Positions 9,452 through 19,017 of a stretch of DNA of 64,000 nt are shown in pieces. The stretch covers positions 286,295 to 350,294 of the forward strand of contig NZ_BMHE01000003.1 in assembly GCF_014640555.1 (NCBI RefSeq). The letters are read 5' to 3'. The translations under genes and the position numbers were made by a program. Below the pieces are notes generated by a model that saw only the letters and a program-made list of their open reading frames with translations, was not told the origin of the DNA and made no database searches. How positions within the stretch are numbered: the stretch's first letter is position 1; each line of letters begins with the position of its first letter. Source of the stretch: Paenibacillus marchantiophytorum. Its GTDB lineage: Bacteria; Bacillota; Bacilli; Paenibacillales; NBRC-103111.

Positions 9452-10498
9452 TTAATTGCGGTCAAATAACGACGATTGTCTCACCATTAATTTATGTGGC
9501 AGCAGTACTTTTGACAATTGGGGCTGCTCTCCTCTTAGCATATCCAGCAGCGTTGCTGCCGCTGTCATACCTATCTCTACTTTGGGTACATGTACGGAAG
9601 AAAGAGGCGGTGTCGTATATTGGGCAAATTCAATGTTGTCCATCGAAATGAAAGCGATCTCATTTGGAATTAGCAAATTGTTCTCAATAATGGCACGCAT
9701 GGCTGGGATCGCCAACTGGTCGCTTGCCGAGAAGAACGCCGTTGGACGCTCAAGTGATGGCTGCTTCAATTGCTCCATAACACGCTCATAACTAAGATCG
9801 ATGCCCCACCTTGTGTCTATGATCCATTCTTTCTGTAGTGGAATTCCCGCATCATACATCGCAAATTTAAACCCTTGGAATCTCTCTTCACTGTTCAGTT
9901 CGCCGGTATGTCCAGGACCTCCGATAAAACCGATGGACCGATGTCCTTGTGCAATCAGATGGTCAACAGCTGATTTAGCTGCATGAATACGATCATAATC
10001 AACCATCGTAATTTCAGTCCCATTGGTGCAAATCCCAATCAAGGCCAGATCTTCTGTCTTTTGCAAATAATCAAGGATGGCTGGACCTACTTCTCCAACA
10101 ATGATAATCCCATCCACTTGAATCTCATGAATGCATCGATGCAGGAGCGCATCATCGGCAAGTTCATCGGACGTATGTATGAAAGCTAAAGAATAACCGG
10201 ATTCCAATATTTTCTTATTAAATGACGTAATAATAGGTGAGTAATAGGGATGATCGTCATTCAACCGGGCCGTCTGAATAATGCAGCCGATTTGTTTGGT
10301 CCTCTTTTTCTCAGCCTTCTGTTTGTTGACCAAATGACGAGCTGACTCGTTAGGCGTATAGTCCAGTTGACGAACAGCTTCCCACACCTTGGCTTTGGTC
10401 TCCGCATTAATGTGCCTGCTGGTATCGCTTCTAATTACACGAGAGGCTGTTGAAATTGAGACGCCCACTAATTCAGCGACATCTTTAAGTGTAGGCAT
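9452..10498 (-). CDS. LacI-family transcriptional regulator
   Basis: A 348-residue repressor. The N-terminal helix-turn-helix reads TLKDVAELVGVSISTASRVI (residues 3-22), followed by the hinge segment and a periplasmic-binding-like sensor domain (IGFIGGPGHTGE; FSASDQLAIPAMRAI). It sits just upstream of, and in the same direction as, the sugar operon with a perfect operator between them, so it should repress the operon until its sugar inducer binds. The start is at ATG 10498, 9 nt after AAGGAG; the frame to 10534 adds 12 residues before the helix-turn-helix and lacks an RBS. Confidence 0.9.
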   Translation of the reverse strand: MPTLKDVAELVGVSISTASRVIRSDTSRHINAETKAKVWEAVRQLDYTPNESARHLVNKQKAEKKRTKQIGCIIQTARLNDDHPYYSPIITSFNKKILESGYSLAFIHTSDELADDALLHRCIHEIQVDGIIIVGEVGPAILDYLQKTEDLALIGICTNGTEITMVDYDRIHAAKSAVDHLIAQGHRSIGFIGGPGHTGELNSEERFQGFKFAMYDAGIPLQKEWIIDTRWGIDLSYERVMEQLKQPSLERPTAFFSASDQLAIPAMRAIIENNLLIPNEIAFISMDNIEFAQYTTPPLSSVHVPKVEIGMTAAATLLDMLRGEQPQLSKVLLPHKLMVRQSSLFDRN

Positions 10499-10540
10499 GA
10501 CATACAGCTCCTTTGGCTTCTTACCTGTTTCCAACTATGT

Positions 10541-10558
10541 TGCCCAAACGTTATCCAA
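10541..10558. promoter_or_regulatory. Imperfect second LacI-type operator
   Basis: On the minus strand TTGGATAACGTTTGGGCA shares the left half and central CG of the operator at 9420-9439 (TGGATAACGTT), but its right half has diverged. Its position about 45 nt upstream of the lacI start suggests autoregulation. Confidence 0.5.
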
Positions 10559-10630
10559 GAAAGTTAAGTTTAAGTAAATATTAGTTCATCCCTCTCGATC
10601 AGTCAATACAATGTTATAAAAAGCAAAAAA

Positions 10631-10655
10631 AAGACAGCTCGTTAGAGTCTGTCTT
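10631..10655 (-). terminator. Terminator of the zinc-ribbon gene
   Basis: Stem AAGACAG / CTGTCTT with an 11-nt loop, followed on the minus strand by a run of eight or more T. It is 12 nt after the stop of the gene at 10668. Confidence 0.85.
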
Positions 10656-10667
10656 CGTCCCTATTTG

Positions 10668-11036
10668 CTAGATTTCACTTTCTGCTTCATAAAACTTATG
10701 TCCGCAGGTCGAACAGAATTTGGTGTCAGCCGCCACGACTTTACCGCAAACACATTCTTTTTCATTGCGAACTTCACTTATTTTATGTTCAAGCAAAGAG
10801 ATCTCCTGCTTGATCACATCGATCCCGACACATAAATCAGCTCTGCGTTCTTCAGACTGCGTTGCATCTCCGGCAACATAAGCCGCATAGACCGATTCGC
10901 CAATAAGATGATAGGTTCTCTCAATTTCTTTCTCTTTCGCTGAAATTTGCGTTTTCAACTTCGTTATCTCTACCGTTTGCTGCGCTTTTTTGGCAGCATC
11001 TGACGCTCCTTGTTTCACCTTATCAAAAAAAGACAT
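10668..11036 (-). CDS. Small coiled-coil zinc-ribbon protein
   Basis: A 122-residue soluble protein of unknown function. Residues 1-90 are strongly helical and charged, probably a coiled coil (FFDKVKQGASDAAKKAQQTV, then alternating K/E heptads). The C-terminus has a zinc ribbon made of CVCG and, 10 residues later, CSTCGH. Similar proteins are common in Paenibacillus and Bacillus as uncharacterised zinc-ribbon proteins. It stands alone, with RBS AAAGGGAG and its own terminator. No function is proposed. Confidence 0.8.
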   Translation of the reverse strand: MSFFDKVKQGASDAAKKAQQTVEITKLKTQISAKEKEIERTYHLIGESVYAAYVAGDATQSEERRADLCVGIDVIKQEISLLEHKISEVRNEKECVCGKVVAADTKFCSTCGHKFYEAESEI

Positions 11037-11139
11037 TTGTCCATCTCTCCCTTTTTATAAATGGTACTAAAGCATCCTATGCTTTGTTAGAGCAAAGTAA
11101 TACCCATTAGCATTCGCTCAATTTCTACCCTTGAATTCG

Positions 11140-11934
11140 TTAAATATGCTGAACCGCAAGGGAATTTTCTATAAATTCAACTTGCAGATCAGGAAAAGAT
11201 GAACGCAATCGGTTAACGACCGTTTGCATGCCAGCCTCTTCACTTTTCTGATGACCCGTTATAATCAGCGCCTTGGCAAGCCCCATATCCACAGCATCTC
11301 TCACGTATTCATTCGTTTCCCATTCATTCGTTTCACCAACAATCAGCAGATCAATATCTCTGCTTCCCAAGAACTGAATATGGGATCTACCGCCCGATGC
11401 GCCAGGCAACAGTCCCAAGGAATTCACTGGCTGCTCCAGATCACCCACCACCAACATATGTTCAATGCCTAGTTTGCTCTTGAGATGAGCAACGATAGAG
11501 CGCACAGAATACTTTTCTCCATCTGGAAGACGGAGCATATTCCTATCTGCGGGGTCCGCCAATGCTTCCCATTCCAGAGCCTTGAGCATGCCAATGAGGA
11601 TGCCATCGGGCTCGTAGCTGTGCACATAATCGTGCAGCCGGAAAATCGCGATACCGGATTCTTCAATAAGCTTCCTCTTCTGTTCATAGACCAAGTTCCC
11701 AGTTAGCCAATTACCTTCATCCATATGGTTGTAGTAGGTAGGCTCATGTGTAATGATAAGATCAACCCCCAACTCAACCGCTTCTTTAATTGCAGCGTAC
11801 GTTGTCATGAACATAACGGCTATTTTGCGAACTTGCGCATCCGAACGCCCGCTTTTCAGCGTGTCAACCGTTGATGGAAGTGGCCCAACAGGTTCGATGA
11901 GATGATCCAGAATCGTCTGTACAGTAATTGTCAT
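11140..11934 (-). CDS. Nif3-like dinuclear metal-center protein
   Basis: A 264-residue protein of the NIF3/YqfO superfamily. Early features are TVDTLKSGRSDAQVRKIAV and DLIITHEPTYYN, where the histidine and glutamate contribute to the dinuclear metal site. Late elements are LLIVGETNEWETNEYV and ALIITGHQKSEEAGM. Family members form ring-shaped hexamers binding two metals; the biochemical role is not established. It lacks the central PII-like insert of YqfO and so is a short form. The start is at ATG 11934, with AAGGAGG 8 nt upstream, rather than at the longer frame start 11973. Confidence 0.8.
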   Translation of the reverse strand: MTITVQTILDHLIEPVGPLPSTVDTLKSGRSDAQVRKIAVMFMTTYAAIKEAVELGVDLIITHEPTYYNHMDEGNWLTGNLVYEQKRKLIEESGIAIFRLHDYVHSYEPDGILIGMLKALEWEALADPADRNMLRLPDGEKYSVRSIVAHLKSKLGIEHMLVVGDLEQPVNSLGLLPGASGGRSHIQFLGSRDIDLLIVGETNEWETNEYVRDAVDMGLAKALIITGHQKSEEAGMQTVVNRLRSSFPDLQVEFIENSLAVQHI

Positions 11935-12061
11935 AGGAATGGCCTCCTTCATTAAGTTGCAGCAGTCGTACATGCTAGCCTATACTGTAATGATAGCAAT
12001 AGTCCTTTCCATTGTAAATGCTTCCATTTCTTTTCGAATGCCAGCAAACATAACAGGAAGC

Positions 12062-12964
12062 TCATTCCACAAATATATCTTTCGTGAAGCGAATCCACTC
12101 TCTCGCTGCCAAAGAAAGATAGCCTTCTTTTCTCCAAACCATCATTAGCTGCCAAGGTATGCTTGGATTGAACAATGGAATTGCCTTCACCTTCTCTGGA
12201 TTGAGCAATTGACAGATCGTATCCGGCAGCATGGCGATACCCAGTTCTGCCCCAACCATCTCTCCGATAAAATCCCATTGCGAGCTCTCATAGACGATCT
12301 GGGCTTCGAAGCCAACCGAACGGCATGCGGTAATAATGCGATCATGCAGCGTAAAATCACTATTAAACAAGATGAACCGCTCATTCTTCAGTTCAATAAG
12401 TTCAATTTGCTGTTGACTGGCAAGCTTGTGTGTGAGGGGTACAATGACCTTTAATTCGTCCTTAACGAGCAAAAAAGAATCAAATAATTCCTCCTGAATG
12501 GGCGAAAGCACAACCCCTACGTCAATACTTCCATCTTCAACGAATTCTTGAATTTTATTAGCCCCGTCTTCGATCATTTTAATCGTAATGCCCTCATATT
12601 GCTCTTGAAATTTCTTGATCACACTAGGAAAAAAGTTGGCACCTGCCATTGGCGGCAGGCCGATACGTATACTTCCTTTATTCAAGTAAGTCAGATCCTT
12701 GAGTTCACCTTGCAGTTGATCGAATAAGTGAAGTATTGGCACTGCGTAATGGCTGATCGCTTGGCCGGCATCCGTCAGTTTCACTTGCTTCCCATCCCGG
12801 GTGAATAATTCTACATTCAGTTCAGCCTCCAAATTTTTGATCGCTTTACTGATCGTCGGCTGTGTAATATGCAGCGCTTGCGCGGCTTTCGTAAAACTAT
12901 TTAAACGAACAATTTCATGTACATATTGCAAATGACGTATATCCAGAATGACCCCTCTTCCCAT
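12062..12964 (-). CDS. cidR: LysR-family regulator, CidR-like
   Basis: A LysR-type regulator of up to 300 residues. The helix-turn-helix region is LNSFTKAAQALHITQPTISK, then KNLEAELNVELFTR; an effector domain follows. It is divergent from cidA/cidB, the same arrangement as cidR (ywbI) with cidAB in Bacillus and Staphylococcus, where it activates cidAB in response to acetate or overflow metabolism. The start is unclear: ATG 12964 has a poor RBS, while AGAGGGG precedes a CTG codon five codons later that would give the usual MDIRHLQY start. The symbol is based on synteny. Confidence 0.75.
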   Translation of the reverse strand: MGRGVILDIRHLQYVHEIVRLNSFTKAAQALHITQPTISKAIKNLEAELNVELFTRDGKQVKLTDAGQAISHYAVPILHLFDQLQGELKDLTYLNKGSIRIGLPPMAGANFFPSVIKKFQEQYEGITIKMIEDGANKIQEFVEDGSIDVGVVLSPIQEELFDSFLLVKDELKVIVPLTHKLASQQQIELIELKNERFILFNSDFTLHDRIITACRSVGFEAQIVYESSQWDFIGEMVGAELGIAMLPDTICQLLNPEKVKAIPLFNPSIPWQLMMVWRKEGYLSLAAREWIRFTKDIFVE

Positions 12965-13043
12965 AGCTAAATGGAATGTAATTCATGGTATATATTCATT
13001 TTACCTATAATAATTCATTCTGTATACTAACATACCAAGAGGG

Positions 13044-13427
13044 ATGGATGAACTTATGCAGACATGGATCAAGACCATCATACAAATTATCTTTTTTGTT
13101 GCGATTTCTAAACTAGCGGATTTCACCGTAGAGAGGTTTCATTTACCGATTCCTCCCAGTGTATTTGGCATTTTACTCGTATTTGCGCTCCTGCAGAGCA
13201 AAATAATTCCACTAAAATGGATGGAGCTCGGCTCGAGTTGGTTACTGGCACAGATGCTGCTGTTCTTCATTCCTGCAGCCGTAGGCATCATAAAGTACAA
13301 ATCATTAATCATAATGAGCGGTTTACCGATCACAATAACGATATTCGCAAGCACCATCGCTGTTATGATGTGTTCGGGTTTAGTGGGGCAATGGGTATCG
13401 AAATTACAAAGGAGGAATTCGGAGTGA
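13044..13427 (+). CDS. cidA: CidA/LrgA family holin-like membrane protein
   Basis: A 123-127-residue protein with four predicted membrane helices. It carries the family pattern FHLPIPPSVFGILLVF and ends with a short basic tail. CidA/LrgA proteins form oligomers in the cytoplasmic membrane and modulate murein hydrolase activity, cell death or metabolite export. It is the first gene of a two-gene operon and its last codons overlap the lrgB-like gene. The start may be ATG 13044 or ATG 13056; AAGAGGG at 13037-13043 is too close to the first and rather far from the second. Confidence 0.85.
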   Translation: MDELMQTWIKTIIQIIFFVAISKLADFTVERFHLPIPPSVFGILLVFALLQSKIIPLKWMELGSSWLLAQMLLFFIPAAVGIIKYKSLIIMSGLPITITIFASTIAVMMCSGLVGQWVSKLQRRNSE

Positions 13428-14113
13428 ATGATACCTTGTTATCTTTGGGTTGGTTAGGATCGACAATCCTTATTTATGGGGGAGCGAAAAAGTTACATCA
13501 ATATTTCCCAAAAGTGTATCTGACCCCTCTGCTGGTTACACCAATAATCCTAATTGCGCTTATATCTGGCACAGGGGTTTCCTTCGATACCTATAATGAA
13601 GGTGCGGGCTGGCTCAGTAAAATGATTGAACCTGCCACGATTGCCTTAGCAGTTATGCTGTATAAGCATTATAATGTCATGAAAAAACATGCCATTGTTA
13701 TTCTGACGAGTGTCTGTTGCGGCGCCATCGCATCGATTGTTACCTCTGCTGGGTTGGCGCATCTATTTGGATTGAGTGCCGAAATAATGGACAGCTTGGC
13801 ACCTCGTTCGGCTACAACACCAATTGCCATAGCCATCTCCAATCTAATCGGCGGGGTGCCCACGATAACGGCAGTAGCGACATTAATGACTGGCATTCTA
13901 GGCCTTATGCTGGGACCCTTCATTGTAAAATGGTGCGGCATTCAGAATCCTGTTGCTCGAGGTGTCTTGCTTGGAACGAGCGCCCATTCTGCCGGCATCA
14001 GCAAAGCGCTTGAATACGATGCGGTTACGGGATCTGTCGCCGGCATTGCCATGCTGACAACGGCATTCATAACCTTGGCTGCTGCCCCTTTCCTCATTGT
14101 TCTATTTAGGTAA
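13424..14113 (+). CDS. cidB: CidB/LrgB family membrane protein
   Basis: A 229-residue LrgB-family protein with about six to seven hydrophobic segments. Conserved family features include MDSLAPRSATTPIAIAIS and the GTSAHSAGISKALE segment. The start is GTG 13424, overlapping the cidA stop as GTGA, with AAAGGAGG upstream, which implies translational coupling. The longer open frame that begins at 13217 only reads cidA out of frame. It acts with CidA in the membrane, and members of this family in plants and bacteria export glycolate or pyruvate-like acids. Confidence 0.9.
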   Translation: MNDTLLSLGWLGSTILIYGGAKKLHQYFPKVYLTPLLVTPIILIALISGTGVSFDTYNEGAGWLSKMIEPATIALAVMLYKHYNVMKKHAIVILTSVCCGAIASIVTSAGLAHLFGLSAEIMDSLAPRSATTPIAIAISNLIGGVPTITAVATLMTGILGLMLGPFIVKWCGIQNPVARGVLLGTSAHSAGISKALEYDAVTGSVAGIAMLTTAFITLAAAPFLIVLFR

Positions 14114-14183
14114 CTCTCATTTTAATTCGAATTATCGTGTAAGGAGGCACTTTGAAGTGGCCTACTTCTTTAGATGCCTATGA

Positions 14184-14500
14184 AAAGCGACTTTGCCTCT
14201 CTAGGAGATGAGCGTCTTCATAGATGTTTTCGGCAATCTAGCCGATCCTAGTTCCCTTTGGGCCTTGCAATGACAGAGATCGTCGTGTGAAAAGGAACTA
14301 TGATCCGCTAAATGGCAGGAACTGGGGTAAACGTAGCTTGAAAGGGATCTGAGATCCGCTATTTCAGCGGAAACTGCTGATTCCAACCGGGAAATGGTGA
14401 CATAGCGGATCGTAGTTCCCTCTGGCGTGGAATATAGCGGTTTTCGGAATTATAGCGCACTGTAGTTCCCTCAAACTCGCGATCCTGACACATTTTGCTT
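14184..14500 (+). repeat. Dispersed inverted-motif repeat, copy A
   Basis: This gene-free stretch is filled by the repeat. It contains five instances of a motif like ATAGCGGATCGTAGTTCCCT in alternating directions: forward at about 14237, 14402 and 14452, and reverse at about 14292 and 14343. The pair at 14343 and 14402 can form a long hairpin (GATCCGCTAT / ATAGCGGATC). The whole element is colinear with the left parts of the copies at 26.1 and 40.2 kb, starting at a GAGATGAGCG-type edge and ending near GACACATTTTGC. No transposase part is present in this copy. Confidence 0.85.
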
Positions 14501-14567
14501 TAATCGCAGTGCTTCAAACAACTTATTGGATGAATTCCAGCGCAGCTGAGCTATAAGAAGCTAGAAA

Positions 14568-15677
14568 TCAAGTTGTTACTTTCGTATAAACAGCAAAGAA
14601 AATCATCAATTCGCCGATAATGACGTAATTCGGTACCACAACAAACAAATTCAGCAATAAGAATAGGCAAAGCAGGCTTAACATGAAAATCAAATGTTGT
14701 ACGCCTAATCTTTGATCTATGTGCCTATATTTATGAAAAACCAGTGTGGTTGAGAAAAAATAGAGCAGCACAGACCCAAAAATAAAAAACAACATAAAGG
14801 AATAACTTAATTGTTGCAAAAATAATAATTGGATCGAAGCCGCTATCATGCACATGGACAAATAAATGAATAAATGACCATAGATGATTGTCTGGCCGGC
14901 CGTTTCTAACGCTTTGTTCACTTTCTTTTCTACATTGTCAAAATACTGCCACCACATCGCTATGATGAGCATAAATGTGAGCGCCGCGAACAGAATTGAT
15001 TCCCAGGTCCATGCGCTAGATTGCAAGACGGCGAGAATACTTATGACTGATTCACCTAAGAGGATGAGCGTGAATAACGAGAAGCGTTCCAATAAGTGAT
15101 GCGTATTAATTGGACTTTTCACCAACAATTTGCGCCCGATCAGCGGGAGTAAAATATCAACGATAATCCCTGTATACAAGACCGCGTAACGAATCCATGA
15201 ATCAAAGAATAGGGATAACGCTGAGATCGCAAGCCCTATCCAAAACCGACTTCCCAGATAGCGGGCTGTATCTCTGCGGTGTGCGTCTTCTTTTTTATGA
15301 ACGGATAAATATTGTATCGCTGTCATCGCTCTTAAACCGATATATCCAATTAGAAATGGCACATAATACTGATCAAAATCCACGGATAAACTTGCTGTCA
15401 TGATTAACACAAAAAATAATTGCAAAATCAGAAATACACGATGCGACAAAATATCTTGTCCATACCGATTCACAAAAAGCGACTGGCCCACCCAGGCCCA
15501 CCAAATTGGGACGAAGATGAGAACAAATTTGAGCAAATACTCCGTCGGAATAATGCCATCATCGACATGCAGCAAGACATGGCTCGCCTTGGAAACAGCT
15601 GCTACAAACAGCAGATCATAGAAAAGTTCCAGCCATGTCACTTTTTTCTCAATTAAGGCGCTGAACTTTTGCTTCAT
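14568..15677 (-). CDS. Low temperature requirement protein A (LtrA) family membrane protein
   Basis: A 369-residue protein with about ten membrane helices. It opens with the family signature KKVTWLELFYDLLFVAAVSKA and has RFSLFTLILLGESVISI in the middle, the usual LtrA hallmarks. LtrA was named from a Listeria mutant unable to grow in the cold; the molecular activity is not known. It is a single gene with RBS AGGAGGG. No partner gene is evident. Confidence 0.85.
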   Translation of the reverse strand: MKQKFSALIEKKVTWLELFYDLLFVAAVSKASHVLLHVDDGIIPTEYLLKFVLIFVPIWWAWVGQSLFVNRYGQDILSHRVFLILQLFFVLIMTASLSVDFDQYYVPFLIGYIGLRAMTAIQYLSVHKKEDAHRRDTARYLGSRFWIGLAISALSLFFDSWIRYAVLYTGIIVDILLPLIGRKLLVKSPINTHHLLERFSLFTLILLGESVISILAVLQSSAWTWESILFAALTFMLIIAMWWQYFDNVEKKVNKALETAGQTIIYGHLFIYLSMCMIAASIQLLFLQQLSYSFMLFFIFGSVLLYFFSTTLVFHKYRHIDQRLGVQHLIFMLSLLCLFLLLNLFVVVPNYVIIGELMIFFAVYTKVTT

Positions 15678-15878
15678 TATTACCCTCCTAGAAATGATGT
15701 TTATGTATATAGTGACTATTCATTTACTCGCTACGACTTACTACTATTCGCGAGAAACCTGATTTCTCCTTTGTCATAAGTTCCAAACTGTAGGATCCAT
15801 ATTTCTAATTGCATGATTTCAGGTGAATTAGAGGATCTACCATCCCTATGGAGCCAAACCCCCAAACGAATGCAAACC

Positions 15879-15901
15879 AAAAAAGCCGCTGACACAGCGA
15901 C
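15879..15901 (-). terminator. Terminator of the PhnA-like gene
   Basis: On the minus strand GTCGCTG, loop TGT, CAGCGGC, then TTTTTT. It is 28 nt after the stop of the gene ending at 15929. The 15700-15878 stretch toward the ltrA-family gene shows no other feature. Confidence 0.8.
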
Positions 15902-15928
15902 TTCACATCTTAAATCCTCGAACTGCCG

Positions 15929-16270
15929 TTACACCTTTTTAACAAATTCAGACTTTAATTTCATCGCGCCAAAAGTATCAATCTTGCAATCAATATCATG
16001 ATCGCCCTCAACTAAGCGAATGTTTTTCACTTTTGTGCCAATTTTCACGACTAATGAGCTGCCTTTGACTTTCAAATCTTTGATGACGGTGACTGTATCA
16101 CCATCAGTCAGGATATTGCCATTGGCGTCTTTCACTACTTTTGTTGCTTCACTTTGATCTGCTCCTGATTCCAGTGACCATTCGTGCGCGCATTCTGGAC
16201 AAACCAATTGGCTTCCATCATCGTAGGTATAAGCGGAGCTGCATTTCGGGCAATTTGGTAAATCTGACAT
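15929..16270 (-). CDS. phnA: PhnA/YjdM family zinc-ribbon protein
   Basis: A 113-residue protein matching the PhnA (YjdM) family. Its N-terminal zinc ribbon is CPKC-x(13)-CPEC (residues 7-27). A central [20 protein letters not shown] core follows, and the C-terminus ends in [10 protein letters not shown]. Despite its name, the family is not required for phosphonate use and its role is unknown. It is a single gene with RBS GAGGAG and a downstream terminator. Confidence 0.9.
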   Translation of the reverse strand: MSDLPNCPKCSSAYTYDDGSQLVCPECAHEWSLESGADQSEATKVVKDANGNILTDGDTVTVIKDLKVKGSSLVVKIGTKVKNIRLVEGDHDIDCKIDTFGAMKLKSEFVKKV

Positions 16271-16485
16271 AATCGTAAATTCTCCTCAATCTGTGTAAGA
16301 TAAGCTGATCTATTATTGCTTCTATACTGCCACATTTCGCTTTTTTTAACAATACTATCCCCACTTGTCTCGTTTTCCTCACTATATTTTCCTGCGGAGG
16401 AGCTGCGTATTCAATTGGAGGAAGTCATGCTGACCGAATCTCACTTTGTATGAAACATGCTTACGGCTGTAAGCTGCTGTATTAC

Positions 16486-17370
16486 CTAACCCTCTATCGA
16501 CACTTCAAATTCACTTACATATACGGCGTTACCCGTAACTTCAATCACATCAGGATGGATCGCTTTTACCCCAACTCTACCGTCCCTCTCAATTTCCTGG
16601 CCCTGCTCAATGATAAGTTCTACAGAAGTATCCGCATTCTTGTTCATATATCTTGTGTAGTAGGCTCCCATCACGCCTGATGCTGTACCTGTAACAGGGT
16701 CCTCAACGGTCCCTGAGAATGGTGAAGAGAAGTGGCGAGCATGCATATGAGCATTGGAATCATAGGTTTCCAGGCAAAATGGATGAATAGACGCTCTAGG
16801 CATTTCCTTCAGTATACTTGGAAAGCGCTTATTATCGGGCTTCATTCGTCTAAAAGCTGCTAGCTTTTTTATTGGAATTAATAAGGTCCATGCCCCCGTA
16901 CTCCCATACAAGGTAGGAAGGTCTTGCTCGATATCCTCCCCTTCGATCCCCATGGAATGAGCAAGTTTTTCAAGACTACCTTGGAATTCCCGGAATTCCG
17001 GGGCAGCCTGCCTCATGGTGATGGCAATGTCTTCCGTTATCGCTAAACGAATCGGCAATATCCCTGCTTTCGTCTCAATCGTGAGCGAAGTTTGATCTCC
17101 TAATAAACCTCTCGTCTGCAAGGCATAGATGGTTGCCATTGTCGCATGACCACAAAGATTAATTTCATGACCTGGCGTGAAAAAGCGAATTCTCCAATCT
17201 GCTTTTTCAGACTTCATGGGGAAAGCCGTTTCATTAAACCCAACTTTCGCTGCGATCTGCTGCATCTGTTCTTCTGTCAAATGATCGCCATTCAGCACGA
17301 CTCCAGCCGAGTTGCCCATGTTGGGAATACGGCTGAACGCATCGTAATGGTACACTTTTATTGTGCGCAT
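16486..17370 (-). CDS. PhzF family isomerase-like protein
   Basis: A 294-residue member of the PhzF superfamily with the two-fold diaminopimelate-epimerase-like fold. The catalytic glutamate region is GFNETAFPM (about residues 44-52). Other signatures are [19 protein letters not shown] and the C-terminal [20 protein letters not shown]. No phenazine genes are near, so it is a generic member with an unknown substrate. It starts 4 nt after the rhodanese stop, so the two are co-translated. Confidence 0.9.
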   Translation of the reverse strand: MRTIKVYHYDAFSRIPNMGNSAGVVLNGDHLTEEQMQQIAAKVGFNETAFPMKSEKADWRIRFFTPGHEINLCGHATMATIYALQTRGLLGDQTSLTIETKAGILPIRLAITEDIAITMRQAAPEFREFQGSLEKLAHSMGIEGEDIEQDLPTLYGSTGAWTLLIPIKKLAAFRRMKPDNKRFPSILKEMPRASIHPFCLETYDSNAHMHARHFSSPFSGTVEDPVTGTASGVMGAYYTRYMNKNADTSVELIIEQGQEIERDGRVGVKAIHPDVIEVTGNAVYVSEFEVSIEG

Positions 17371-17374
17371 GTAG

Positions 17375-17800
17375 TCAATCCTCTCCCTTGTTCATTGTTA
17401 CGATACCGCTTTCTTCTTTGCGCCAGTATTCAATCCCGCCGATCATCTCTTTTACTTGAAACCCCAGCGCCGCAAGTCGCGCAGCCCCTTTGGTGCCTCC
17501 GTTACAAGCCGGTCCCCAACAGTAGACAACGATCACTTTTTCTTTGGAAAAAGATGACGTAGAAGTCTCATTGATTTGGTCCGAAGATAAATGAATGGCG
17601 CCAGGAATATGACACTCTTCATAGGCTTTCGAGCTCCTTACATCTATAAGCACGAAGCTGTCGACCCCTCGCTGCAAATCATTACGAACATCAGCGACAT
17701 CGGTCTCTACTGCTAATTTGTTGCTAAAATGCCTATGCGCAGCCTCTGGCGAAGCAGCAGGTGTTTCTAGAACGAGCGAAAATAACGTTTGATTTTCCAT
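17375..17800 (-). CDS. Rhodanese-like sulfurtransferase
   Basis: A 141-residue single rhodanese domain. The aspartate-arginine element is [19 protein letters not shown]. The active-site loop is [14 protein letters not shown] with a catalytic cysteine in the YCWGP-CNGxxK form. The family transfers sulfane sulfur or senses thiols. It forms a two-gene unit with the PhzF gene, with a LysR gene just upstream in the same direction. The start is at ATG 17800; the earlier in-frame ATG overlaps the TGGAGG ribosome binding site. Confidence 0.88.
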   Translation of the reverse strand: MENQTLFSLVLETPAASPEAAHRHFSNKLAVETDVADVRNDLQRGVDSFVLIDVRSSKAYEECHIPGAIHLSSDQINETSTSSFSKEKVIVVYCWGPACNGGTKGAARLAALGFQVKEMIGGIEYWRKEESGIVTMNKGED

Positions 17801-17908
17801 AGGTGTAACCTCCATTTGGTTTGTGATATTAAGCTTGAATGCCTTGAAATCACTATAGCACAGCGCTAAACCATGGAGTTATCGATAGAAATCGATACCC
17901 AACTTCAT

Positions 17909-18802
17909 TTATTCCGATAGATGGCTTCCGTTGATAAGTTCCAAAAAGCCAAGAAAGGCCTTGGATTGCCATTTTTTCTTGGCATAGATAAGCTGGGTGT
18001 AAAATTTAAAGTGAGGGTGAATTAGCGGAAGTGCAATGACTTGACCTTTGGCGATATCGGAAGCGGCTACAATTCGTGGCAGCAAAGCAATACCCAGGCC
18101 ATACGTTACACATTGTTTAATGGCTTCCAGATTGCCGAATTCATAAGATAAAGAGAAATTAATTTGGTTGCTTTTCAACGTTTGCAGCAGCATAGCACGA
18201 TAGGTACAACCATCTTCGGTCAGAATCAGAGATTCGCCCTGGAGATCCGAAATCTGAATCTCGCTCTTCCCTGCGAACTTGTGATTCGGATTCGTAATAA
18301 TGACTAGTTCTTCTTCCCTTAACTTGCAGCTGTGCAGCTCAGGATCCTGAAAGGGGGGATCCAGGATAAAACCAACATCGATCGTGCCGTCTTTCACTAA
18401 ATCAATAATAGATGGCTCATTGGCTGGTTGAATCATGACATTCATATCAGGAAAAAGCTGACGGTACTTTTGAAGATACGGGGGTAGAAAGAATGCCGCC
18501 AAGGTTTCAATCGTGCCAATTGTAAGAACGCCTTTGGATTGCTGGGACACGACTTCCTTGGACTCCTCATGGAGCCTCAGGATATCATTCGCATAATGCA
18601 GCAGCGCTTCTCCGGCAATGGTCAACTTCATTCCTCTTCCCAATCGCTCCAAGAGCACGGCTCCATAGGATTCCTCCAGTTTTGAGATCTGCGTTGTAAT
18701 GCTCGATTGCGCATAGCCTAACACTTCAGCGGCCCGCGTGTAGCTTCCCCATTTCGCGACCTCGCGAAAGGTCTTCAAATACGTTAATTCCAACTTAACC
18801 AT
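17909..18802 (-). CDS. LysR-family transcriptional regulator
   Basis: A 297-residue LysR protein: helix-turn-helix AKWGSYTRAAEVLGYAQSSI followed by TTQISKLEESYGAVLLERLG, then an effector domain ending near YAKKKWQSKAF. The YAQSSIT form with LTYLKTFREVAKWGSYTRAA resembles the CysL/YtlI group, but that is only a resemblance. It precedes the rhodanese-PhzF pair in the same direction with a gap of about 110 nt and probably regulates it. The start at ATG 18802 gives the usual MVKLELTYL start. Confidence 0.85.
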   Translation of the reverse strand: MVKLELTYLKTFREVAKWGSYTRAAEVLGYAQSSITTQISKLEESYGAVLLERLGRGMKLTIAGEALLHYANDILRLHEESKEVVSQQSKGVLTIGTIETLAAFFLPPYLQKYRQLFPDMNVMIQPANEPSIIDLVKDGTIDVGFILDPPFQDPELHSCKLREEELVIITNPNHKFAGKSEIQISDLQGESLILTEDGCTYRAMLLQTLKSNQINFSLSYEFGNLEAIKQCVTYGLGIALLPRIVAASDIAKGQVIALPLIHPHFKFYTQLIYAKKKWQSKAFLGFLELINGSHLSE

Positions 18803-19017
18803 CCTTTCGATCCTTCTGGCCTTCCAATTCATGCATAAAACATCACGCTTTTTCTAATCTTCATTAAAAGAAAAAATCTGATCAAAGCTCAAATTAGCTT
18901 TTTATTTATGCAGGTTAGTTTTCCTACTAAATTACCAAGAATACGACACCGTGTTTCGAGCGACATTTCAGGCAATCTGCGATAATCTATGAAAAATGAT
19001 TCATAGGAGGTCGACGT

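Noticed and set aside
13217-13423. N-terminal extension of the LrgB-like protein
   Set aside because: It only reads cidA out of frame; GTG 13424 with AAAGGAGG gives the normal family start.
14201-14386. Minus-strand ORFs with similar peptides (ADLRSLSSYVYPSS type) near 14.2 and 26.0 kb as a protein family
   Set aside because: They are translations of the dispersed DNA repeat, lack ribosome binding sites, and are broken in other copies.
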